The translations under genes were made by a program, and so were the position numbers. Below the pieces are notes generated by a model. That model was not told where the DNA came from. It was given only the letters and a program-made list of their open reading frames with translations, and did not search any database. Positions 1 to 7,619 of a stretch of 13,041 nucleotides of DNA are shown here, one piece after another; positions within the stretch are counted from its first letter, which is position 1, and every line of letters begins with the position of its first letter. This DNA comes from Gammaproteobacteria bacterium CG22_combo_CG10-13_8_21_14_all_40_8 (GTDB lineage: Bacteria; Pseudomonadota; Gammaproteobacteria; Enterobacterales; GCA-002770795), in contig PCTP01000130.1 in NCBI GenBank assembly GCA_002770795.1, forward strand, positions 419-13,459, in the 5' to 3' direction.

Positions 1-104
1 GGAGTCGCATCTCCAGGATCAACAATAACAGCATGGGTTTTAGAGGCTAATAACCAAAAGTAGTTATCGGTAAAACCTTGAATTGCCTGAATAGTGATGG
101 CCAT
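1..104 (-). CDS. gloB: Hydroxyacylglutathione hydrolase (glyoxalase II), N-terminal fragment
   Basis: Only the first 34 codons lie in the window; the rest continues past base 1. The reverse strand starts at an ATG (104-102) and reads MAITIQAIQGFTDNYFWLL, followed by a segment with VIVDPGDA. The DNY.WLL block and the VDPGDA block are the hallmark start of glyoxalase II, a metallo-beta-lactamase-fold enzyme that hydrolyses S-lactoylglutathione to lactate and glutathione in the cytosol. The metal-binding THxHxDH motif would come later and is not visible. A GGAG sequence about seven bases before the ATG supports the start. The position, divergent from a YafS-like methyltransferase and close to rnhA and dnaQ, matches the E. 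coli gloB neighbourhood and strengthens the call. Confidence 0.9.
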   Translation of the reverse strand, partial: MAITIQAIQGFTDNYFWLLASKTHAVIVDPGDAT

Positions 105-163
105 AATGCGCTCCAAGTGAAGGGTTTAATGATTTTATATTAAAACAGTAGCATAATAACAGA

Positions 164-949
164 ATGCAGCAAGATAAAACGGAAAGGCAAAATTCAAGCT
201 ACAGATTTCGACATTGGGAGAATTTACCCCGTGGGGAATCTTTACGTTTGATGGTTGGACATGAGATTGAGGACAGCTTGTTTCAAACGGAAGGTGAGCG
301 CCTGCTTTTGGTCGGTTCAATGGCGGGGGAATTAGACGTTTCCTCTTTTCAAGGGGAACAAAAGATTTGTGTGGATGCTTGTCAAGGGCCTGATGTTGAT
401 CTGATGAATGAGCCGCATTGTCTTGCGATTCAAACTCGTTCTGTTGACATTGTAGTTTTACCATTGGTATTGGATTTCTATCCTTACCCGCATCAAATTT
501 TAGCAGAATCTCATCGAGTTTTAGTTGAAGGCGGCTGTTTAATTATTATCGTCATTAACCCTTATAGTTTTTGGGGATTGAGGAGTTGGTGGGGGGCAAA
601 ACAACAGCAAGCCAATTGGCCTTCTACTTTGTTGTCAAATCGACGCATTGAGGATTGGTTAAACCTATTACAGTTTCAAATTTGTAACAAAAAGACTTTT
701 GGTCCCTTGATGCCCATGAGATTAAGAAAAAAAACTTTACCTTTCTCTCTTTCTATGGGTAAAAAAAAGGCGAATCAACTCGGTGGTTTGAATATGTTAG
801 TTGCCACTAAAACCACTGAGAGCATGATACATTTGAGGGATAGATGGAGACGATTTGAGCTACAGGGCAACCCTGGTTTCAGTAAAGCACAACTTTCAAG
901 GTCACAACCATTCAGGCCCAAACAAGAGATAATTGTATATGAGAAATAA
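164..949 (+). CDS. yafS: YafS-like class I SAM-dependent methyltransferase
   Basis: A 261-residue soluble protein, slightly longer than E. coli YafS (about 240). It shares the N-terminal W.NLP.GE block (residues 18-25), a first strand [12 protein letters not shown] (47-58), and the block from [12 protein letters not shown] (94-105) to [12 protein letters not shown] (117-128), followed by NPYSFWGLR (132-140). These match the later strands of a Rossmann-type methyltransferase. The SAM-binding glycine motif is degenerate (GSMAGE instead of GxGxG), as it is in E. coli YafS, so substrate and even activity are unknown. The placement between gloB and rnhA-dnaQ is the conserved position of this family. 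The last 11 bases overlap rnhA, so the two are probably cotranscribed. No strong ribosome site precedes the ATG at 164, so the start is the least certain part. Confidence 0.82.
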   Translation: MQQDKTERQNSSYRFRHWENLPRGESLRLMVGHEIEDSLFQTEGERLLLVGSMAGELDVSSFQGEQKICVDACQGPDVDLMNEPHCLAIQTRSVDIVVLPLVLDFYPYPHQILAESHRVLVEGGCLIIIVINPYSFWGLRSWWGAKQQQANWPSTLLSNRRIEDWLNLLQFQICNKKTFGPLMPMRLRKKTLPFSLSMGKKKANQLGGLNMLVATKTTESMIHLRDRWRRFELQGNPGFSKAQLSRSQPFRPKQEIIVYEK

Positions 950-1376
950 AGTTATTATGTACACTGATGGTGCTTGTAAAGGCAATCCAGGGCCTGGAGG
1001 TTGGGGCACAGTATTACGTTTTAATGATCAAGAAAAGTTGCTTTATGGTGGTGAGCCCTTAACGACCAATAATCGCATGGAACTGATGGCCGCCATTGAA
1101 GGCCTTAAGGCATTGACCCGCTCCTGTGACATTGAATTAACCACCGATTCTCAGTATTTACGAAAAGGCATTTTAGAGTGGATGAGCAATTGGAAAGTTA
1201 AGGGCTGGAAAACGGCTGCTGGTAAACCCGTGAAAAATGATGATTTATGGAAAATATTGGACCAACAGGTTCAAAAACATCAAATCAATTGGCATTGGGT
1301 CAAAGGCCATGCCGGGCATCCTGGAAATGAAAAAGCAGATGAATTGGCTAATTTAGGGGTGGAGGCGTATTTATGA
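939..1376 (+). CDS. rnhA: Ribonuclease HI
   Basis: A 145-residue enzyme that cleaves the RNA strand of RNA-DNA hybrids, removing primers and R-loops in the cytosol. All catalytic residues are in place and align with E. coli numbering without a gap: Asp10 in [14 protein letters not shown], Glu48 in NNRMELMA, Asp70 in TTDSQY, His124 in [11 protein letters not shown] and Asp134 in KADELA. The basic handle region with its tryptophans lies around residues 80-100. The frame is also open from a TTG at 933, but the ATG at 939 has an AGAG about ten bases upstream and gives the usual family length, so I start there. The gene overlaps the preceding methyltransferase by 11 bases and its stop shares ATGA with dnaQ. 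Unlike E. coli, where rnhA and dnaQ diverge, both run the same way here. Confidence 0.97.
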   Translation: MRNKVIMYTDGACKGNPGPGGWGTVLRFNDQEKLLYGGEPLTTNNRMELMAAIEGLKALTRSCDIELTTDSQYLRKGILEWMSNWKVKGWKTAAGKPVKNDDLWKILDQQVQKHQINWHWVKGHAGHPGNEKADELANLGVEAYL

Positions 1377-2089
1377 GACAGATCGTATTAGACACAGAAA
1401 CAACAGGATTGGAGCCTACTCAAGGCCATAAAATTATTGAAATAGGCTGCGTTGAACTCTTTAAAAGAAGAAAGACCAATAACAACTTTCATTGCTATCT
1501 GAATCCCGATCGTGAGATTGATGAAGGGGCTTTAGAGGTGCATGGTATCACCTCTCAGTTTCTGCAAGAAAAGCCCAGATTTATTGATGTAGTTGATGAC
1601 TTTATCAATTACATTAAAGGGGCGGAACTTGTTATCCATAACGCGGCCTTTGATGTGGGTTTTTTAGATCATGAGCTCAAATTAGCCGGTCAAATATCAG
1701 GTCGTTCACTAGGGAAAATATCTGACTATTGCAGCGTTTTAGATACTTTAAAAGTTGCTAGAAAAAAACATCCTGGACAAAAAAATAACCTCAATGCGCT
1801 TTGTAAACGTTATGGCGTTGATAATTCCAACCGTGAATTACACGGAGCCTTATTAGATGCGGAAATTTTGGCAGACGTTTATGTTGTACTCACAGGAGGG
1901 CAAGCCAAATTAGCCTTATCCAGTGATCCCCAAGAGATTGAATCGGGTGTATCACAGATCCGCAGGCTCTCATTGCAACCTGGACAGTTAAAAATAATTC
2001 AAGCCACAGAGGATGAATTAATATCGCATCAAAAGCGTTTGGACGCTATTGATGCGTCTAGTGCAGGTTCGATTTGGCGTCAGCTCTAA
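1373..2089 (+). CDS. dnaQ: DNA polymerase III epsilon subunit (3'-5' proofreading exonuclease)
   Basis: A 238-residue DEDDh exonuclease that removes misincorporated bases and binds the polymerase alpha and theta subunits in the replisome. Exo I is DTETTGLE (Asp7, Glu9), Exo II is [14 protein letters not shown] (Asp94) and Exo III is [14 protein letters not shown] (His157, Asp162). The C-terminal tail (roughly 205-238, ending in the block around DASSAGSIW) corresponds to the segment that tethers epsilon to alpha. Length is close to E. coli DnaQ (243). The start ATG overlaps the rnhA stop in an ATGA junction, with a purine-rich GGGGTGGAGG ribosome site inside the end of rnhA, so translation is probably coupled. 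A terminator follows within ten bases of the stop. Confidence 0.97.
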   Translation: MRQIVLDTETTGLEPTQGHKIIEIGCVELFKRRKTNNNFHCYLNPDREIDEGALEVHGITSQFLQEKPRFIDVVDDFINYIKGAELVIHNAAFDVGFLDHELKLAGQISGRSLGKISDYCSVLDTLKVARKKHPGQKNNLNALCKRYGVDNSNRELHGALLDAEILADVYVVLTGGQAKLALSSDPQEIESGVSQIRRLSLQPGQLKIIQATEDELISHQKRLDAIDASSAGSIWRQL

Positions 2090-2097
2090 ATATACAT

Positions 2098-2133
2098 AAA
2101 GAAAAAGCCCTGAATAACCAGGGCTTTTTCTTT
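2098..2133. terminator. Bidirectional intrinsic terminator between dnaQ and nhaB
   Basis: The arms AAAGAAAAAGCCCTG (2098-2112) and CAGGGCTTTTTCTTT (2119-2133) are perfectly complementary with a six-base AATAAC loop. The GC-rich core GCCCTG/CAGGGC is flanked by an A tract on one side and a T tract on the other, so a U-run follows the hairpin in both directions. It sits between the convergent 3' ends of dnaQ (plus) and nhaB (minus) and can stop both transcripts. Confidence 0.92.
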
Positions 2134-2141
2134 GCAGTTTA

Positions 2142-3740
2142 TTAATGTTTAACTGGTGACGTTAAAACATGGTTGCTATCTTCAGGAACATGGTGATTAA
2201 TGAGTTTGTGCTCATACATGTATTCTGTTGCAGTGGGGAGTACCATATCTACCATAAAAAAACCCACTAAACTCATCACAACAGTATAGGGTAAGGCCAT
2301 CAGCACCATACGTCCGTATGAAAGACGTATTAGAGGGGCAACTGCTGAAGTGAGTAAGAATAAAAAAGCAGCCTGCCCATTTGGGGTGGCGACACTTGGA
2401 ATGTTGGTGCCGGTATTAATGGCAACGGCTAGCAGGTCAAAAGAATCTCGAGTAATGCTTCCTGCATGATAAGCTTTTAAAGCCTCTTGGATATAGACGG
2501 TTCCTACGAATACATTGTCACTAATTGAAGATAACAATCCATTCGCAATGAAAAATAAAGGTGCCTGATCTTCTGGAGGCGTTTGTAATACCCATTGTAT
2601 TACCGGGGTAAATAATTGTTGATCACCAATGACGGCTACAATAGCAAAAAATACCACTAATAACGCGGTGAAGGGGAGTGCTTCTTCAAAGGCATGACCG
2701 ATTTGACCTTCATCAATAATACCATTGAAAGCGGTGGCGAGTACAATGACGCTCAGACCAATAAATCCAACCTCGGCTAGGTGAAAGCCTAAGGCAATTA
2801 TTAGCCATACGGCAATAATACCTTGGATAATGAGTGCCAGTTTTTGGCGAGAAGTGCGCTTAGCATCTTCTTGAGCCATAAAATCTTCCATTACAGTGCG
2901 AACACGAACGGGTAATTTCTCGCCATAACCAAACCAGCCTGTGATTTCTAAAATAACGGTAAGCGCTAAACCAGAAAATAATACTGGGATGGTGACAGGG
3001 GCCATTCTGAGGAAAAACTCTTTAAATGCCCAGCCTGCTTGGTGGGCAATTAATAAGTTTTGTGGTTCTCCCACTAGTGTCGTTACTCCACCTAATGCTG
3101 TGCCTATCAAGGCATGCATCATAAGACTTCTGAGAAAAGCTCTAAATTGAAATAAGTCCTGACGGTTTTCCTCATGTACAGTATCATCGGTGGTATGGTC
3201 GTGTTCATGATCATGAAAGTTTTTTCCTGAGGCGACCTTATGATAGACAGCATAAAAGCCTACTGCTACGGCTATTATGACAGCGGTAACCGTTAAAGCA
3301 TCCAGAAAGGCCGATAGGAAAGCACCAGCAACGGCAAATGATAATCCTAGCAATGGCTTAGATTTGATTCCCAATAAAATTCTTGAGAATGTAAATAACA
3401 ACAGTTCTTGAAGGAAATAGATGCCAGCTACCATAAACATCAATAACAAGATGACTGGAAGATTTGTTTGTACCTCATGATACAGAGTACTGCCGCTAGT
3501 CATACCAATGACGATTGCTTCAATGGCCAATAACCCACCAGGTTGTAATGGGTAGCATTTTAATGCCATGGCTAATGTGAAAATAAATTCAGCTATCAAT
3601 AACCATCCAGCGATGACTCCACCCATAGTGAAGAAAATCCACGGATTAATAATAAGGAATGCGACAATGGTGGTTTTATACCATTTTGGCGCATGACCCA
3701 AAAAATTATGAATAAAGGCATTAGGGTATGATTCAATCAT
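2142..3740 (-). CDS. nhaB: Na+/H+ antiporter NhaB
   Basis: A 532-residue polytopic inner-membrane protein (E. coli NhaB has 513) that exports Na+ in exchange for protons. The N-terminus ([11 protein letters not shown], residues 12-22, then hydrophobic INPWIFF) aligns with E. coli NhaB. Further family blocks include [10 protein letters not shown] (165-174), [50 protein letters not shown] and [24 protein letters not shown]. Asp147 in [14 protein letters not shown] occupies the position of the conserved Asp147 studied in Vibrio NhaB. Many hydrophobic segments are visible along the chain. A His/Asp-rich loop, HDHEHDH at 176-182, replaces a non-His-rich stretch in E. coli. The gene diverges from fadR as in E. 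coli. The start ATG lacks a clear Shine-Dalgarno sequence but gives the family N-terminus. Confidence 0.96.
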   Translation of the reverse strand: MIESYPNAFIHNFLGHAPKWYKTTIVAFLIINPWIFFTMGGVIAGWLLIAEFIFTLAMALKCYPLQPGGLLAIEAIVIGMTSGSTLYHEVQTNLPVILLLMFMVAGIYFLQELLLFTFSRILLGIKSKPLLGLSFAVAGAFLSAFLDALTVTAVIIAVAVGFYAVYHKVASGKNFHDHEHDHTTDDTVHEENRQDLFQFRAFLRSLMMHALIGTALGGVTTLVGEPQNLLIAHQAGWAFKEFFLRMAPVTIPVLFSGLALTVILEITGWFGYGEKLPVRVRTVMEDFMAQEDAKRTSRQKLALIIQGIIAVWLIIALGFHLAEVGFIGLSVIVLATAFNGIIDEGQIGHAFEEALPFTALLVVFFAIVAVIGDQQLFTPVIQWVLQTPPEDQAPLFFIANGLLSSISDNVFVGTVYIQEALKAYHAGSITRDSFDLLAVAINTGTNIPSVATPNGQAAFLFLLTSAVAPLIRLSYGRMVLMALPYTVVMSLVGFFMVDMVLPTATEYMYEHKLINHHVPEDSNHVLTSPVKH

Positions 3741-3746
3741 TTTATA

Positions 3747-3819
3747 TCACAGTCAGTAAGTTTAAAGGTGCCTGGGAGTATAGCAGAGATTAAGGCTGTG
3801 TCGTGAATTTTGACTGTGA
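3747..3819. repeat. Separated 9-base inverted repeat across the nhaB/fadR divergent region
   Basis: TCACAGTCA (3747-3755) and TGACTGTGA (3811-3819) are perfect reverse complements. Their centres are 64 bases apart, close to six helical turns. The first arm lies in the nhaB leader just downstream of the likely start of transcription; the second overlaps the best -35 candidate for fadR. This could be a pair of operator half-sites, or a chance match. The protein that would bind is unknown. Confidence 0.45.
3777..3785 (-). promoter_or_regulatory. Candidate extended -10 promoter element of nhaB
   Basis: On the minus strand the bases read TGCTATACT, an extended -10 (TGnTATACT, five of six matches to TATAAT in the hexamer). 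The -35 is weak (TTCACG at 3807-3802, 19 bases away), which an extended -10 can compensate for. Transcription would start near 3770, giving a leader of about 30 bases before the nhaB ATG. The call rests on sequence match only. Confidence 0.45.
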
Positions 3820-3839
3820 AATAATTTCTGATGAATTAT
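3810..3839 (+). promoter_or_regulatory. Candidate fadR promoter
   Basis: TTGACT (3810-3815, five of six matches) is followed after 18 bases by AATTAT (3834-3839, four of six). Transcription would begin near 3846, leaving a leader of about 70 bases. A second weaker possibility is TATTCT at 3875-3880 with TTTAGT at 3851-3856. The -35 of the first candidate overlaps one arm of the inverted repeat listed for this gap. Confidence 0.35.
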
Positions 3840-3916
3840 CGATTCAACAGTTTAGTTATTTGAATGAAATATGTTATTCTGCTCCGATGAGTTGTTTTAG
3901 TCTATAGAGAGTTCCC

Positions 3917-4645
3917 ATGGTTGGTCATCTTCGAGCACAAACCCCCGCAGCATTTGCTGAACAATATATTGTTGAATCTATTTGGAAAGGCAGATTTGCA
4001 CCTGGTACAATTTTACCTGCTGAAAGAGAACTTTCTGAGCTGATAGGGGTGACTAGAACAACCTTAAGAGAAGTCTTACAACGCCTTGCGCGTGATGGTT
4101 GGTTGACCATACGCCATGGGGTTCCCACCAAAGTTAACCATTATTGGGATACCGCAGGGTTGAATATTTTAGACACACTGGCTTGTCTAGATGATTCCGG
4201 AGAGCTAGATTTAGTTTGGCAACTACTGGATGCTAGAACTGCAATGGGTGGAATATTCTTACGTAAGGCGATTAGAGCAAATCCAGAAAAAGTGATTGAG
4301 CTGTTAAAGCAAAGTGAGAAATTATCCGATGATGCGATTTCTTATATCAATTATGATTGGACTTTCCTGCATGGTATTACTAGAGCCACAGGAAACGCAG
4401 TCTACACTTTACTGTTGAATGGTTTTAAAACGCTTTATAAAAGAGTGGGGCGCTATTATTTCTCTAAGCCAGCGGCTAGAAGGTTAGCGTCAGACTTCTA
4501 TAGAAAAATGATTCCATTGGTCGAAGAAAATCAAGTCGAAGCAGCTTTGAGCGCTTTTCATGATTACTGTAAAGACGGTGGGGAATTTTATAAATCACTC
4601 AGACAAGATATGCCATTACTGATGGATCTAGAAGATATTGATTAA
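3917..4645 (+). CDS. fadR: Fatty acid metabolism regulator FadR
   Basis: A 242-residue GntR-family transcription factor (E. coli FadR has 239). It represses fatty-acid degradation genes and activates unsaturated fatty-acid synthesis until long-chain acyl-CoA binds and releases it from DNA. Residues 10-75 form the winged helix-turn-helix and are nearly identical to E. coli, including GTILPAERELSELIGVTRTT (30-49) and LREVLQRLARDGWLTI. The DNA-contacting residues map to Arg37, Thr46, Arg47, Arg51 and His67, so the recognised operator should resemble TGGTCnGACCA. The rest is the alpha-helical acyl-CoA-binding domain. AGAGAG about five bases before the ATG serves as ribosome site. nhaB diverges upstream and ycgB converges downstream, the same order and orientation as in E. 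coli. Confidence 0.97.
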   Translation: MVGHLRAQTPAAFAEQYIVESIWKGRFAPGTILPAERELSELIGVTRTTLREVLQRLARDGWLTIRHGVPTKVNHYWDTAGLNILDTLACLDDSGELDLVWQLLDARTAMGGIFLRKAIRANPEKVIELLKQSEKLSDDAISYINYDWTFLHGITRATGNAVYTLLLNGFKTLYKRVGRYYFSKPAARRLASDFYRKMIPLVEENQVEAALSAFHDYCKDGGEFYKSLRQDMPLLMDLEDID

Positions 4646-4729
4646 TATATCCACGATACCTGGAAATGTGAGTTTCAGCAAGGCGAGAAGTGTCCCTATT
4701 CAAGGCATGAAAGCGCAGTATGAGTTATT

Positions 4730-6277
4730 CTAAGCCACAATCACTTCATCAATTAATGGGCATGCGGCTATCACCTCTACACCATTGGCTGTTTTTTGCA
4801 CCAATCTGACATCGAATCCCCATAATCTATGTAGATGTTTAATAACCTCATGGCGGGACTCAGAGAGTGGAATGTCATTATGGGGTATGTAGCTTAGTGT
4901 TAAAGAACGATCTCCTTTTAAATCTACCTGCGTCACTTGAATATTGGGCTCATTCATACTGAGGTTGTATTGATCAGATAGTTTTTGTCGAATATCTTGA
5001 TACCCTTGCTCTTCATGGATAGCGGAAATAGCCAATGTACTTTCATTTTCATCATCCAGAACTGAGAAAAATTTGAATTGACGAATTAAGTGGGGAGAAA
5101 GAAATTGGGCGATAAAGCTTTCATCTTTGAAGTTCCTCATCGCGAAATGTAGTGTTTCTAACCAATCACATCCGGCAATGTCGGGGAACCATATTTTATC
5201 TTCTTCTGTGGGTTCACAACAAATACGTTTGATGTCCATCATCATGTTAAAACCTAATGCATAGGGGTTTATTCCACTATAGTAGGGGCTATCGAAATCA
5301 GGTTGGAACACCACATTGGTGTGGCTAGATAAGAACTCAAGCATAAAACCATCATTGATGAGTCCTTTATCATATAAATCATTCATCAAGGTATAATGCC
5401 AAAAACAGGCCCAACCTTCATTCATGACTTGAGTTTGTTTTTGTGGATAAAAATACTGTGCTATTTTTCTGACGATTCTAACAATTTCCCGCTCCCAAGG
5501 TTTTAAGAGAGGCGCATTTTTTTCAATAAAATAAAGAATATTTTCCTGTGGTTCGGAAGGAAATAGGTTATCGTCAACGCGGGTGCGTTTTTTAAGTAAT
5601 TCTGCAGGTATTGTTTTCCAAAGTTCATTCACCATGCTCTGCTGGTGTTCTGCTCTTTCTTTTTGTAATTCTTTTTCATCACGCCATGAGAGATCTGGGC
5701 GTTTGTAACGATCAACGCCATAATTCATTAAGGCATGACAAGAGTCTAGAAGCCCTTCCACTTCTACAACTCCGTATTTTTCCTCACAATCCGCTATAAA
5801 ATTTTTGGCAAATAATAGATAATCAACAATTGCACTGGCATCGGTCCAAGTTTTGAAAAGGTAATTACCTTTAAAGAAAGAGTTGTGACCAAAACATGCA
5901 TGCGCCATCACCAATATTTGCATCAACATGGTATTTTCTTCCATTAAATAAGCGATACAAGGATTTGAGTTGATGACAATCTCATAAGCCAGCCCCATTT
6001 GGCCTCTTTTATATTGTTGTTCATCATGAATAAAACGTTTTCCGAAGGACCAATGATTATAACCAATGGGCATGCCAATACTGGCATAAGCATCTAGCAT
6101 TTGTTCGGATGATATGATTTCTATTTGGTGGGGATAGGTTTCTAATTTGTAGGTTTTAGCTATTTTTTCAATTTCTATAAAATAGGCATCAATCAGCGCT
6201 TCGCTCCATTCTGCAGAATCAGTGAGCGGTTCTCTTTTTTTAGCTATAGTTTTTTGGGGCGTATTTTTTTTAACCAT
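4730..6277 (-). CDS. ycgB: SpoVR family protein YcgB
   Basis: A 515-residue soluble protein closely matching E. coli YcgB (510) along its whole length. SpoVR proteins affect spore cortex formation in Bacillus; in proteobacteria the role is not established beyond a link to stationary-phase and starvation responses. Conserved blocks include [17 protein letters not shown] (48-64), [12 protein letters not shown] (124-135), [13 protein letters not shown] (283-295), [18 protein letters not shown] and [13 protein letters not shown]. The repeated His/Glu positions (His126, His131, Glu287, His294) might bind metal, but that is my inference. The frame can also open at a GTG at 6286. I prefer the ATG at 6277 because a GGTGG lies six bases upstream and it leaves an 8-base overlap with the yeaH end. 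It is the last gene of the yeaG-yeaH-ycgB operon and converges on fadR. Confidence 0.95.
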   Translation of the reverse strand: MVKKNTPQKTIAKKREPLTDSAEWSEALIDAYFIEIEKIAKTYKLETYPHQIEIISSEQMLDAYASIGMPIGYNHWSFGKRFIHDEQQYKRGQMGLAYEIVINSNPCIAYLMEENTMLMQILVMAHACFGHNSFFKGNYLFKTWTDASAIVDYLLFAKNFIADCEEKYGVVEVEGLLDSCHALMNYGVDRYKRPDLSWRDEKELQKERAEHQQSMVNELWKTIPAELLKKRTRVDDNLFPSEPQENILYFIEKNAPLLKPWEREIVRIVRKIAQYFYPQKQTQVMNEGWACFWHYTLMNDLYDKGLINDGFMLEFLSSHTNVVFQPDFDSPYYSGINPYALGFNMMMDIKRICCEPTEEDKIWFPDIAGCDWLETLHFAMRNFKDESFIAQFLSPHLIRQFKFFSVLDDENESTLAISAIHEEQGYQDIRQKLSDQYNLSMNEPNIQVTQVDLKGDRSLTLSYIPHNDIPLSESRHEVIKHLHRLWGFDVRLVQKTANGVEVIAACPLIDEVIVA

Positions 6278-7544
6278 GTTCGCCACCCTTCTCTGATTGT
6301 TTTTGGAAAAGCTCTCTAAACATAGGGTAAATATCCGACGTCGTTTTAATGTGTTTCATAGAGAAATTACTGAGGCTCACCAAATTGCTATAAGCTCTCC
6401 ATAAACTTTGATGTTCTCTTTGGGTGATTTCTATATAAGCGTAATATCTCACATCAGGTAAGATTGATGACTCAAGAATTTCTTGACAGTAAGCGGTGTC
6501 ATCTTGCCAATTATCGCCATCAGAAGCTTGCGCTGCATAGATATTCCACTGAGAAGGAGGGTAACGATCTTTGATAATCGTTGTCATGAGTTCAAGTGCA
6601 CTGGAGACAATGGTTCCCCCTGTCTCTCTGGAGTAGAAAAACTCTTCTTCATCGACTTCTTTCGCTTGAGTATGATGACGTATAAAAACGATTTGTACAT
6701 TCTGATAGTTTTTACTCAGAAACAAATAGAGTAAAAGATAAAATCTTTTGGCAATATCTTTGGTAGCTTGATCCATGGAACCAGACACATCCATAATACA
6801 AAACATAACGGCTTGGGTCGTTGGAACAGGTTGTTTGGTATAGTTATTAAATCGTAAATCAAAAGTATCAATAAAAGGAATTCTTGAAATCCTTTTTCTG
6901 ATTTCTTCAATTTCATGAAGTAAATGTTTTTCTTCATTGGTATCAGGTTTTTCAGCTTTTTGTAGTGCTTCAAACTCTTCTTCCAATAATTTAAGCTTCT
7001 TGTTAAGGTTTCCTGAACTGGCCTTTCTTCTTGCAAAAGCGCCTTTTAAAGAACGAACAATATTAATTTGAGATGGATTGCCTTCACTTGTATGACCCGC
7101 ACGAACCGTTCTGTATTCAATAATTTTTTTAATTTGATTTTTCTTTAATCTGGGAAGTTCTAAATCTTCAAATAGCAGTTCTAAATATTCTTCACGCGTG
7201 AGTTGAAAAATAAAATCATCGTCTCCTTTTCCATCTTTTGAGGCTTGATTACCTTGTCCCTTTCCCTGTCCTGATAATGGACGTTTAAATCGATCTCCAG
7301 TAGTAAATTCTTTATTTCCAGGATGCACTCGATCATGTACTCCTCCTTTTCCCTGATGAAAAATAGGCTCTTGCATATCTCTTGAGGGTATAGAAATATT
7401 TTCCCCTTTTTCCAAGTCTTTGACACTTCTATTGCCGATCTGTTTTGCAATGGCCTTTTTAATTTGGTCACGTTGACGAGTGATAAATCGTTGACGGTTT
7501 ACCGTGCTCTTATGTTTGCTTTTTCGTCGGTCAATGAGTTGCAT
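6270..7544 (-). CDS. yeaH: DUF444 / YeaH family protein with VWA-like domain
   Basis: A 424-residue soluble protein matching E. coli YeaH (427). The N-terminus (IDRR..., then [17 protein letters not shown]) is basic. A Gly/Gln/Lys-rich linker covers about 90-108 and a charged, probably coiled-coil stretch about 180-220. The C-terminal half is a von Willebrand A-like fold: MIDAS residues Asp252-Ser254-Ser256 in MDVSGSMDQ, Thr311 in ETGGTIVSS and Asp342 in ASDGDNW. This suggests metal-dependent binding to a protein partner, plausibly the YeaG kinase or YcgB; that pairing is inferred from gene order and from the general AAA+/VWA partnership. AGGA about eight bases upstream supports the ATG at 7544. 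A 77-base gap with a hairpin separates it from yeaG, and its 3' end overlaps ycgB. Confidence 0.95.
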   Translation of the reverse strand: MQLIDRRKSKHKSTVNRQRFITRQRDQIKKAIAKQIGNRSVKDLEKGENISIPSRDMQEPIFHQGKGGVHDRVHPGNKEFTTGDRFKRPLSGQGKGQGNQASKDGKGDDDFIFQLTREEYLELLFEDLELPRLKKNQIKKIIEYRTVRAGHTSEGNPSQINIVRSLKGAFARRKASSGNLNKKLKLLEEEFEALQKAEKPDTNEEKHLLHEIEEIRKRISRIPFIDTFDLRFNNYTKQPVPTTQAVMFCIMDVSGSMDQATKDIAKRFYLLLYLFLSKNYQNVQIVFIRHHTQAKEVDEEEFFYSRETGGTIVSSALELMTTIIKDRYPPSQWNIYAAQASDGDNWQDDTAYCQEILESSILPDVRYYAYIEITQREHQSLWRAYSNLVSLSNFSMKHIKTTSDIYPMFRELFQKQSEKGGEHG

Positions 7545-7580
7545 AGACTATCCTCAAAAGATAAGGAAAATGTAAAAGTT

Positions 7581-7611
7581 TTCTCTTTTTAATACTCATT
7601 TAAAAAGAGAA
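7581..7611 (-). repeat. Perfect 12-bp hairpin between yeaG and yeaH
   Basis: TTCTCTTTTTAA (7581-7592) and TTAAAAAGAGAA (7600-7611) are exact reverse complements around a seven-base loop. The hairpin starts nine bases after the yeaG stop and ends 36 bases before the yeaH ATG. It is AT-rich and lacks a directly following U-run in the operon direction, so it does not look like a full terminator. It may act as a processing site, 3'-end stabiliser or weak attenuator that sets yeaG apart from yeaH-ycgB. Confidence 0.65.
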
Positions 7612-7619
7612 TGCTGGAG

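Noticed and set aside
135..464. A 109-codon minus-strand frame across the start of the methyltransferase gene
   Set aside because: It has no family match, no ribosome site that I can see, and overlaps a well-supported gene on the other strand.
6278..6286. GTG start for ycgB
   Set aside because: The AAGG before it touches the codon with no spacing, whereas the ATG nine bases later has a properly spaced GGTGG.
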